From positions 1 through 6,648 of the forward strand of contig CALDFO010000581.1 in the NCBI GenBank assembly GCA_937942205.1: a stretch of 6,648 nt of DNA, given 5' to 3'. This DNA is from an uncultured Alphaproteobacteria bacterium (GTDB lineage Bacteria; Pseudomonadota; Alphaproteobacteria; Micropepsales; Micropepsaceae). Below are positions 1 to 5,555 of this stretch, one piece after another (the stretch's first letter is position 1; each line of letters opens with the position of its first letter). The position numbers were made by a program, and so were the translations under genes. The notes beneath the pieces were generated by a model. The model was not told the origin of the DNA. It searched no databases and saw only the letters and a program-made list of their open reading frames with translations.

Positions 1-427
1 GAGAGGTTAGCCCCGCCGCCGCGATCCCCGCCAGGGCCGCGATCTCGTCATTGTCGGAGGTGTCGCCGGTCACGCCCACCGCGCCGATGGGATGGCCGTC
101 GGGCCCCTTGACGATCACGCCGCCCGCCACCGGCACCAGGCCGTTCGCCGCCATATGGCCCAGCGCGGCGATGAAGCTGGGGCGTTCCGCCGCCATCTCG
201 CCGATCCGCCGCGAATTGACGCCCAGCGCCAGCGCGCCCGCCGCCTTGCCGCGGGCGATGTCCAGCCGCAGGAAGCTGGTGCCGTCCTGGCGCTGAAAGG
301 CGATGACATGACCGCCCGTATCGGTCACCACGCAGGACAGCGGCTTCATGCCCGCCTCCCGTCCTTTGGCGAAGGCGGCGGCAATGATGGTGTTGGCCTT
401 GTCCAGGCCGATGTGGTGGTCGCTCAT
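1..427 (-). CDS. GlcG/HbpS-family (DUF336) haem-binding protein, C-terminus cut by window edge
   Basis: I translated this by hand from ATG at 427-425. The frame stays open to the left edge, giving 142 codons with no stop. The protein begins MSDHHIGLDKANTIIAAAF and carries the family's hallmark stretches: VVTDTGGHVIAFQRQDG (about residues 34-50), LDIARGKAAGALALG (57-71), and a Gly-rich C-terminal part with GLVPVAGGVIV (96-106), IGAVGVTG (114-121) and the terminal helix start DNDEIAALAG (125-134). Family members are typically about 135-150 residues, so only a few residues should be missing. The family (Pfam Haem_degrading) includes GlcG of glycolate loci and the secreted haem sensor HbpS. I see no signal peptide, so a cytoplasmic location is inferred. 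A weak purine-rich site (AGGGAC) lies about 6 bases upstream of the ATG. It is divergent from the PQQ dehydrogenase, which suggests shared control. Family assignment is firm; the biochemical role is unknown. Confidence 0.88.
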   Translation of the reverse strand, partial: MSDHHIGLDKANTIIAAAFAKGREAGMKPLSCVVTDTGGHVIAFQRQDGTSFLRLDIARGKAAGALALGVNSRRIGEMAAERPSFIAALGHMAANGLVPVAGGVIVKGPDGHPIGAVGVTGDTSDNDEIAALAGIAAAGLTS

Positions 428-508
428 CGTCGTGTCCCTGTGGTGTCGGCCGCAGACTGGCCCAGAATTCGCGCCGCGGAAAGCGGCCGCCATGCTATGC
501 ATCGCCGC
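428..508. promoter_or_regulatory. Divergent intergenic region between the DUF336 gene and the PQQ dehydrogenase
   Basis: About 80 bases separate the two divergent start codons, so promoters for both genes should lie here or just inside the genes. I see no convincing -35/-10 pair on either strand. Visible structure: a perfect 5-bp inverted repeat, GCCGC (473-477) and GCGGC (483-487), around the loop GGAAA (478-482). That loop contains the only purine-rich Shine-Dalgarno-like tract upstream of the dehydrogenase. A GCGGCCGC palindrome spans 483-490. A six-codon ATG frame (492-512) ends in a TGA that overlaps the ATG at 509. The region's regulatory role is inferred from gene orientation. Confidence 0.35.
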
Positions 509-2599
509 ATGATCGAAATCCGGCCGCTCCCCCTGATGCGGCGTGCTCTTGTCGCCCTTGTGCTGCCCCTTGTGCTGCCGGCCTCGGCCCAGGACGCCGA
601 CTGGCACCTCTATGGCGGCGAGAACGGCAACCGCTATTCCACCCTGGGCCAGATCACGAAAGACAATGTCGCGTCCCTGAGACAGGCGTGGGTTTTCCGC
701 ATGGAGGGGCCGGGCGACCCCCAGACCCATCCCCTGGCGATGGACGGCGTGGTCTATGCCTATACGCCCGCGCTGCAGGTGCTGGCGCTGGACGGCGCGA
801 CGGGGCGCGAGATCTGGCGTTTCGATTCCGGCATCAAGGGGCAGGGGGCGCAGCGCGGCCTGACCTGGTGGAGCGGCGGCAAGGAAAAACGCCTGTTCGC
901 CTCGGTGATGCATTTTCTCTATGCGCTCGATCCGGCCACCGGCAAACCCATACCCAGCTTCGGCGACCAGGGCCGCATCGACTTGCGCGACCATCTGGGG
1001 CGCGATGACAAAAGCCTCTATGTCTCGCTGACCACGCCGGGGGTGATCTGGAAGGATTTGCTGATCACCGGCTTCCGCACGGCGGAAAACCTGCCCAGCG
1101 CGCCGGGGGATATCCGCGCCTTCGACGTTCGCACCGGCAAGCTGCGCTGGGCTTTCCACACCATCCCGCATCCGGGCGAATTCGGTCATGACACCTGGCC
1201 GAAGGATGCCTGGAAGACGGCGGGCGGCGCAAACGCCTGGGCCGGCATGGTGGTGGATGAAAAGCGCGGCATCGTCTATGCGCCCACCGGCTCGGCGGCC
1301 AGCGACTTTTACGGCGCGGACCGGGCGGGCGACAATCTGTTCGCCAATACCCTGCTGGCGCTGGACGCCAGGACCGGCAAGCGGCTCTGGCATTTCCAGG
1401 GGGTGCGCCACGATGTGCAGGACCGCGATTTTCCGTCGCCGCCGGTGCTGCTGACCATCCGGCGCGGCGGCAAGGCGATCGACGCCATCGCCCAGCCGAC
1501 CAAGGCGGGCTTTCTCTATGTGCTGGACCGCGTCACCGGCCAGCCGGTCTATCCCGTCACCGACACGCCCGTGCCGCAAAGCGATGTGCCCGGCGAGGTG
1601 ACGGCGAAAACCCAGCCCGCCGCCGCGACTCCTGCGCCCTTCGCCCGCCAGCACCTGACCGAGGAGATGCTGACCACCCGCACCCCCGAGGCAAACCGGT
1701 GGGCGCGCGCGCAATTCAAAACCTTCCGCAATCTGGGCGTCTATGGCCCGATGGCGCTGGGGCAGCAGACATTGGTGTTTCCCGGTTTCGACGGCGGTGC
1801 GGAATGGGGCGGCGCGGCCGCCGATCCGGCGCGGGGCATTCTTTATCTCAACGCCAACGACATCGCCTGGACCGGCGGGCTGGCCCCGGTGACGGCGGGC
1901 GGCGGGGTGGGCGCGGCGGCCTATCAGACCAATTGCGCCGCCTGTCATGGCGCCAACCGCGCCGGATCGCCGCCCGCTTTCCCATCGCTGATCGGCATCA
2001 CCGATCGCCTCAGCGCCGACCAGATCGCCGAGGTGATTCATACCGGGCGTGGACGGATGCCCGCCTTCACCATCGGCGGCGATAGCCTGGCGGCGCTGAT
2101 CCGCTACCTGCGTGACGGCAGTGACGCTCCATCGGATAAAAAGGAAGTCGCGGCGGACGATCCCGCGCCCGCCAAGTACCGTTTCACCGGCTACAAGAAA
2201 TTCCTCGATCCCGACGGCTATCCCGCCGTCGCGCCGCCCTGGGGCACGTTGAACGCCATAGACCTCAACACCGGCGATTACGTCTGGAAGATTCCGCTGG
2301 GCGAATATCCCGAACTGGCGGCGCAAGGCCAGGTGACGGGCAGCGAGAATTACGGCGGCCCGATCCTGACCCGGACGGGCCTGCTGTTCATCGGCGCGAC
2401 CCTGTACGACAAGAAAATCCGCGCCTTCGACGCCGCCACCGGCAAGCTGCTCTGGCAGGCGGTGCTGCCCTTCGCGGGCAACGCCACGCCCATCACCTAT
2501 ATGGCGGGCGGCAAGCAGTATGTGCTGATCCAGGCCGACAACCAGCGCGACCGCAAGGCGGTGCAGGGCGCGGCCTATGTCGCCTTCGCGCTGCCTTAG
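509..2599 (+). CDS. Exported PQQ-dependent (glucose dehydrogenase-like) quinoprotein with inserted cytochrome c domain
   Basis: This periplasmic dehydrogenase should oxidise a sugar or alcohol with PQQ and pass electrons to its own haem c. Numbering uses ATG 509 (696 aa); ATG 497 and ATG 536 are in-frame alternatives. A signal peptide ends around ASA|Q at residue 27. The propeller starts with DWHLYGGENGNRYS and has repeated G-[RK]-x-x-W blades and an HPGEFGHDTWP motif. D305 (in RHDVQDRDFP) and K332 (in QPTKAGFLYVLDR) are 27 apart, matching the Asp466/Lys493 pair I recall for E. coli membrane glucose dehydrogenase. A blade motif, PGFDGGAEWGG, follows. A class I cytochrome c domain is then inserted (about 466-537) with CAACH at 476-480 and likely Met ligand M517 in GRMPAF. 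The propeller resumes at about 557 (LDPDGYPAVAPPWGTLNAID) and closes with YVAFALP. The five N-terminal membrane helices of E. coli Gcd are absent. The last loop lacks the usual Gly-rich segment. Substrate is not predictable. The gene overlaps the convergent M20 gene by 4 bases. Confidence 0.9.
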   Translation: MIEIRPLPLMRRALVALVLPLVLPASAQDADWHLYGGENGNRYSTLGQITKDNVASLRQAWVFRMEGPGDPQTHPLAMDGVVYAYTPALQVLALDGATGREIWRFDSGIKGQGAQRGLTWWSGGKEKRLFASVMHFLYALDPATGKPIPSFGDQGRIDLRDHLGRDDKSLYVSLTTPGVIWKDLLITGFRTAENLPSAPGDIRAFDVRTGKLRWAFHTIPHPGEFGHDTWPKDAWKTAGGANAWAGMVVDEKRGIVYAPTGSAASDFYGADRAGDNLFANTLLALDARTGKRLWHFQGVRHDVQDRDFPSPPVLLTIRRGGKAIDAIAQPTKAGFLYVLDRVTGQPVYPVTDTPVPQSDVPGEVTAKTQPAAATPAPFARQHLTEEMLTTRTPEANRWARAQFKTFRNLGVYGPMALGQQTLVFPGFDGGAEWGGAAADPARGILYLNANDIAWTGGLAPVTAGGGVGAAAYQTNCAACHGANRAGSPPAFPSLIGITDRLSADQIAEVIHTGRGRMPAFTIGGDSLAALIRYLRDGSDAPSDKKEVAADDPAPAKYRFTGYKKFLDPDGYPAVAPPWGTLNAIDLNTGDYVWKIPLGEYPELAAQGQVTGSENYGGPILTRTGLLFIGATLYDKKIRAFDAATGKLLWQAVLPFAGNATPITYMAGGKQYVLIQADNQRDRKAVQGAAYVAFALP

Positions 2600-4014
2600 C
2601 GGACATAGTCCTTCACCACCTGGGTGAGGAAGTCGCGGCCTTCATAGACCACCTGCGCCCGCACCCGCTCGTTCTGGCCGTGCAACCGGCTGCCGTCCGG
2701 CTCGAAGAACATGCCGGTGAAGCCATAGGTGGGAATGCCCACCGGCGTCAGGAAGGCGGCATCGGTGGCGCCGATCTCCAGCGTGGGGATCACCGGCACG
2801 CCCGGCCACAGTTTCGCGGCGGCGCGTTCCACCGGCTTCAGGATGGTATCGGTCAGGGGCGGCGCGGTCCGCACCGCATCGCTGCGGGTGGGCTGCGCCG
2901 TCACGCTGACGGCGGGATCGCCGATCGCCGCCGCCAGCGCGTCACGCACACCCTCGGGCGTGTCGCCGGGGAAGATGCGGCAATTGACGTTGGCCGTTGC
3001 CCGCTGGGGCAGGGCGTTGGTGGCATGGCCCGCCTCCAGCATGGTGGCGACGCAGGTGGTCCGCAGCATGGCGTTATAGGCCGCGTCGCGGGCGATCACC
3101 GCCGCCGCGGCCGCGTCGCCGGGATTTTTCGCGAAGGCCGCCATCGCCGCCCCCATCTCGCCGCCCGCCACCTTTTCCATGCGGGCGAAGAACTGGCGCG
3201 TGGCGTCGGTGGCGCGGACCGGGAAATCATGCGCCCCGATCTTCATCAGCGCCGCCGACAGGCGGGTAATGGCATTGTCCTTGACCGGGCGCATGGCATG
3301 GCCGCCGGGATTGACGACCTCCAGCTTGACGTTCATGGGCAGTTTTTCGCCCGCATTGACGTTCATCACGATGCGCCTGCCATGATCGTCGATGCGGCCC
3401 CAGCCGCCTTCATTGATGGCGAATTCCGCGTCGATCAGGTCGCGCCGGTTCTGGGCCAGCCAGCGCGCGCCGTTGAAAGGCCCGCCTTCCTCGCCGCAGG
3501 TCAGCGCCATTTTCACGGTGCGCCGGGGCCTGAAATTTTCGGTCTTGAAACGGGCCAGCATGTCCACCCAGACGGCGGCCTGCGCTTTGTCGTCGGCGGT
3601 GCCGCGGCCATAGAAGTAGCCGTCCTCCTCCACCAGGGTGAAGGGATCGCGGGTCCAGTCCTCGCGCCTGGCTTCCACCACATCCAGATGCGCCAGCAGC
3701 AGCACGGCTTTCAGATGCGGGTTGCTGCCGGTCATCACCGCCACCAGCCCACCCTCCTTGGGATGTTCCGGCACCGAGAAAATCGTGAGGTCGCTGTCGG
3801 CAAAGCCCGCCGCCTTCAGCCGCGCCGCCATCTTTTCGGCCGCCAGGGTGCAGCTTCCCGATGACAGGGTGGTGTTGGTTTCCACCAACTCCTTGTAGAT
3901 CGCGCGGAATTGCGCCTGGTCGGGCCGCAGGGTCTGGGCGGCGGCGGGCAAGGCGGTCGCGGCCGCCAGGAAAGCGGCCAGGAAAGCGACAGGCGCCGCG
4001 CCGGAAATACGCAT
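2596..4014 (-). CDS. Secreted M20-family metallopeptidase, downstream paralogue (DDK type)
   Basis: 472 aa. An N-terminal hydrophobic, Ala-rich signal peptide ends near AAA|Q at residue 26, so the enzyme should act in the periplasm. M20 di-zinc hydrolase motifs are complete: H109 and D111 in LLLAHLDVVEA, bridging D141 in GRGTADDKA, catalytic E175 and metal ligand E176 in TCGEEGG, E202 in AINEGG, and the last zinc histidine H445 in RLHGQNERV. The lid/dimerisation domain carries NPGGHAMRP (H239). Family members remove N-terminal or C-terminal residues from small peptides or cleave acyl-amino acids. The DDK after the bridging Asp resembles dipeptidase-type members, but substrate is not established. 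The start at 4014 is supported by AGGAG 7 bases upstream. It is the second gene of an operon with the closely similar gene at 4025-5431, and its 3' end converges on the PQQ dehydrogenase with a 4-base overlap and no obvious terminator between them. Confidence 0.93.
   Translation of the reverse strand: MRISGAAPVAFLAAFLAAATALPAAAQTLRPDQAQFRAIYKELVETNTTLSSGSCTLAAEKMAARLKAAGFADSDLTIFSVPEHPKEGGLVAVMTGSNPHLKAVLLLAHLDVVEARREDWTRDPFTLVEEDGYFYGRGTADDKAQAAVWVDMLARFKTENFRPRRTVKMALTCGEEGGPFNGARWLAQNRRDLIDAEFAINEGGWGRIDDHGRRIVMNVNAGEKLPMNVKLEVVNPGGHAMRPVKDNAITRLSAALMKIGAHDFPVRATDATRQFFARMEKVAGGEMGAAMAAFAKNPGDAAAAAVIARDAAYNAMLRTTCVATMLEAGHATNALPQRATANVNCRIFPGDTPEGVRDALAAAIGDPAVSVTAQPTRSDAVRTAPPLTDTILKPVERAAAKLWPGVPVIPTLEIGATDAAFLTPVGIPTYGFTGMFFEPDGSRLHGQNERVRAQVVYEGRDFLTQVVKDYVR
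3809..3930 (-). repeat. Near-identical tract shared with 5244-5365 (paralogous M20 5' regions), copy 1
   Basis: This 122-base stretch encodes the beginning of the mature downstream M20 enzyme. It aligns without gaps to 5244-5365 in the upstream paralogue; I count 9 mismatches by eye (about 93% identity). It spans the segment from LRPDQAQFRAIYKELVETN to AARLKAAG. It is a gene-duplication repeat, not a mobile element: no flanking inverted repeats or target duplications are seen. Confidence 0.7.
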
Positions 4015-4021
4015 GGGAATG

Positions 4022-4026
4022 CTCCT
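4022..4026 (-). promoter_or_regulatory. Shine-Dalgarno site of the downstream M20 gene, overlapping the upstream stop codon
   Basis: On the minus strand this reads AGGAG, 7 bases before the ATG at 4014-4012. The upstream M20 gene's TAG stop occupies 4027-4025, so its last two bases are part of the Shine-Dalgarno core. Ribosomes terminating on the first gene would sit over the second gene's initiation site, consistent with coupled translation. Confidence 0.75.
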
Positions 4027-5431
4027 ATTGATTGGCGTAGGCGGGCACGACGTCGTTCAGGAAATCGCGCGCCTCATAGACCGAGCGGGTCCGCACGCGC
4101 TCGTTCAGACCGTGGGTGTAGCCGCCATCGGGGTCGGCGAACAGGCCGGTGATGCCATAGGTGGGAATGCCCGCGGGGTTCAGGAAGGCCCCGTCCGTGG
4201 CCCCCGCCAGCATGTAGGGCGCGACCGGCACGCCGGGCCACAGCTTCCTGGCCGCGGCCTCGATGGGCTTCATCACCTGGGGCGTCAGCGGGATCGGCGC
4301 TTTCTGAATCTCACTGCGCGTTTCCAGGGTGGTGACTTTTATCTGCGGATCGGCCACCAGAGATTCCAGCCGGGCGCGCACTTCCTCGACCGTGGCGCCG
4401 GGAAAGATGCGGCAGTTGATATTGGCCCGCGCCCGCTGCGGCAGGGCGTTGGTGGCGTGACCGGCCTCCAGCAGCGTGGCGATGCAGGTGGTGCGCATCA
4501 CCGAATTGTAGGAGGGGTCGCCCGCCAGTTTTGCCGCCGCCGGGCCGTCATCGGGATTCCGGGAAAAGTTGCGCAAGGCCGCGCCCATCTCGCCGCCCAC
4601 CTGCGGCGCCAGGGCGGCGAAATAGGCGCGGGTGGCCTCGTTGGTCATCACCGGAAACTGATAGGCGCTGATTTTCGTCAGCCCCGCCGCCAGCCGGTTG
4701 ATGGCGTTGTCGGGCATCGGGCGCGAGGAATGGCCGCCGGGATTGGTGACTTCCAGCCGGTAGTTCTGCGGAAACTTCTCGCCCGCCTGCACCGTCAGCA
4801 GCAGCCGCTTGCCGTCCGCGTCCAGCCGCCCGCCGCCGCCTTCGTTCAGCGCCATGCCCGCGTCAATCAGGTCGCGCCGGTTCCGGGCCAGCCAACTCGC
4901 GCCGTTGAACGCATCCGAAGTTTCCTCGCCGCAGGTCAGCGCCATCTTGAGGGTGCGTTTGAACTTGGGGGCCTGCTGGCGGAAACGGACCATCATGTCC
5001 ACCCAGATGGCGGCTTGGGCCTTCATGTCGGCGGCGCCGCGGCCATAGAAATAACCGTTCTCCTCCACCAGGGTGAAAGGATCGCGGCTCCAGTCCGCGC
5101 GCCGAGCTTCCACCACATCGATATGGCCCAGCAGCAGGACCGCCTTGGCTTTGGGATCACGGCCCGGCAGCACGGCGACCAGCCCGCCCTCCTTGGGATG
5201 ATCGGGCACCGCGAAAGGGTGCAGGTCGGCATCCGGATAGTCCGCCGCCTTCAGCCGCGCCGCCACTTTTTCGGCCGCCAGGGTGCAGCTTCCCGCCGAC
5301 AGGGTGGTGTTGGTTTCCACCAGTTCCTTGTAAATCTCGCGGAATTGCGCCTGGTCGGGCCGCAACGCCTGGGCCGAAACGGGCGCTGCTTGCAGTGCAA
5401 CAAGAACGGACAGGAATGCCGCGCGGATCAT
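4025..5431 (-). CDS. Secreted M20-family metallopeptidase, upstream paralogue (DMK type)
   Basis: 468 aa from ATG at 5431. I prefer this start because GAGG(GGGG) lies about 9 bases upstream and the ATG gives a clean signal peptide (MIRAAFLSVLVALQAAPVSA, cleavage near residue 20). A TTG 27 bases further upstream (5458) is in frame but has less support. M20 metal and catalytic residues are all present: H103 and D105 in LLLGHIDVVEA, D135 in GRGAADMKA, E169/E170 in TCGEETSDAF, E197 in ALNEGG, H440 in YTHGLNERV, plus lid motif NPGGHSSRP (H234). Expected role: periplasmic hydrolysis of peptides or amino-acid conjugates. Identity to the next gene is roughly 60-65% over the full length by eye, so this is a tandem duplication. 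The DMK signature is more like carboxypeptidase/ArgE-type members than the DDK of its partner. It is the first gene of the two-gene operon and is divergent from the desaturase gene. Confidence 0.93.
   Translation of the reverse strand: MIRAAFLSVLVALQAAPVSAQALRPDQAQFREIYKELVETNTTLSAGSCTLAAEKVAARLKAADYPDADLHPFAVPDHPKEGGLVAVLPGRDPKAKAVLLLGHIDVVEARRADWSRDPFTLVEENGYFYGRGAADMKAQAAIWVDMMVRFRQQAPKFKRTLKMALTCGEETSDAFNGASWLARNRRDLIDAGMALNEGGGGRLDADGKRLLLTVQAGEKFPQNYRLEVTNPGGHSSRPMPDNAINRLAAGLTKISAYQFPVMTNEATRAYFAALAPQVGGEMGAALRNFSRNPDDGPAAAKLAGDPSYNSVMRTTCIATLLEAGHATNALPQRARANINCRIFPGATVEEVRARLESLVADPQIKVTTLETRSEIQKAPIPLTPQVMKPIEAAARKLWPGVPVAPYMLAGATDGAFLNPAGIPTYGITGLFADPDGGYTHGLNERVRTRSVYEARDFLNDVVPAYANQ
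5244..5365 (-). repeat. Near-identical tract shared with 3809-3930 (paralogous M20 5' regions), copy 2
   Basis: This is the partner of 3809-3930, in the same orientation and about 1.43 kb away. It encodes the same mature N-terminal segment of the upstream M20 enzyme. The few differences are mostly third-base or conservative changes. Direct repeats of this length could support recombination between the two genes. Confidence 0.7.
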
Positions 5432-5436
5432 GGAAG

Positions 5437-5444
5437 CCCCCCTC
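5437..5444 (-). promoter_or_regulatory. Ribosome binding site deciding the start of the upstream M20 gene
   Basis: On the minus strand the tract reads GAGGGGGG, with the GAGG core 9 bases before the ATG at 5431-5429. It places initiation at this ATG, directly before the signal peptide, rather than at the in-frame TTG at 5458. Confidence 0.65.
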
Positions 5445-5542
5445 AAGACCGGCGGCAACGGTGCGCGATGGTTTGGCGCAAGTCCAGTCCGGGTATTTCG
5501 CTATCTTCCGTCCCCGGTTTGGGGCTTACTGGCCCGGCAGGC

Positions 5543-5548
5543 AGGGGG
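5543..5548 (+). promoter_or_regulatory. Ribosome binding site deciding the GTG start of the desaturase
   Basis: AGGGGG lies 7 bases before GTG 5556. It supports GTG initiation over the in-frame ATG at 5430, which has only a distant AGGAA (13-base spacing) and would overlap the start codon of the divergent M20 gene. Confidence 0.6.
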
Positions 5549-5555
5549 CGCGCGC

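Larger units (their letters stand above)
5432..5555. promoter_or_regulatory. Divergent intergenic region between the M20 operon and the desaturase gene
   Basis: These 124 bases separate two divergent starts and should hold promoters for both. The least GC-rich patch is around 5494-5507 (TATTTCGCTATCTT), a possible plus-strand -10 zone; TTGGCG at 5473-5478 could be a -35, but the spacing (15) is short. I see no clear operator or riboswitch. An ATG at 5430 is in frame with the desaturase, so part of this region could be coding if that start were used; I consider this unlikely. Confidence 0.35.

Noticed and set aside
483..490. GCGGCCGC palindrome (a NotI-type 8-mer) as an operator or cloning scar
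   Set aside because: An 8-base GC palindrome is readily produced by chance at this base composition; nothing nearby looks like vector sequence or a larger symmetrical operator.
92..508. Upstream extension of the PQQ dehydrogenase frame to an ATG at 92
   Set aside because: This part is antisense to the well-supported DUF336 gene and would place about 140 non-homologous residues before the signal peptide.
2563..2594. Imperfect hairpin (GCAG-bulge-CGCG / CGCG-CTGC) near the end of the PQQ dehydrogenase, and an AAGGCG/CGCCTT pair around it, as a terminator between the convergent genes
   Set aside because: No T-tract follows on either strand, the stem is bulged, and such pairs are expected by chance in GC-rich coding sequence.
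2680..3864. A 394-codon open frame on the plus strand
   Set aside because: It is the antisense shadow of the downstream M20 gene, with similar biased composition and no motif.
5430..5555. ATG 5430 as desaturase start, adding 42 residues
   Set aside because: It is in frame, but it would overlap the start codon of the divergent M20 gene, has a poorly spaced SD, and the added residues look non-conserved. GTG 5556 has AGGGGG at the right distance.
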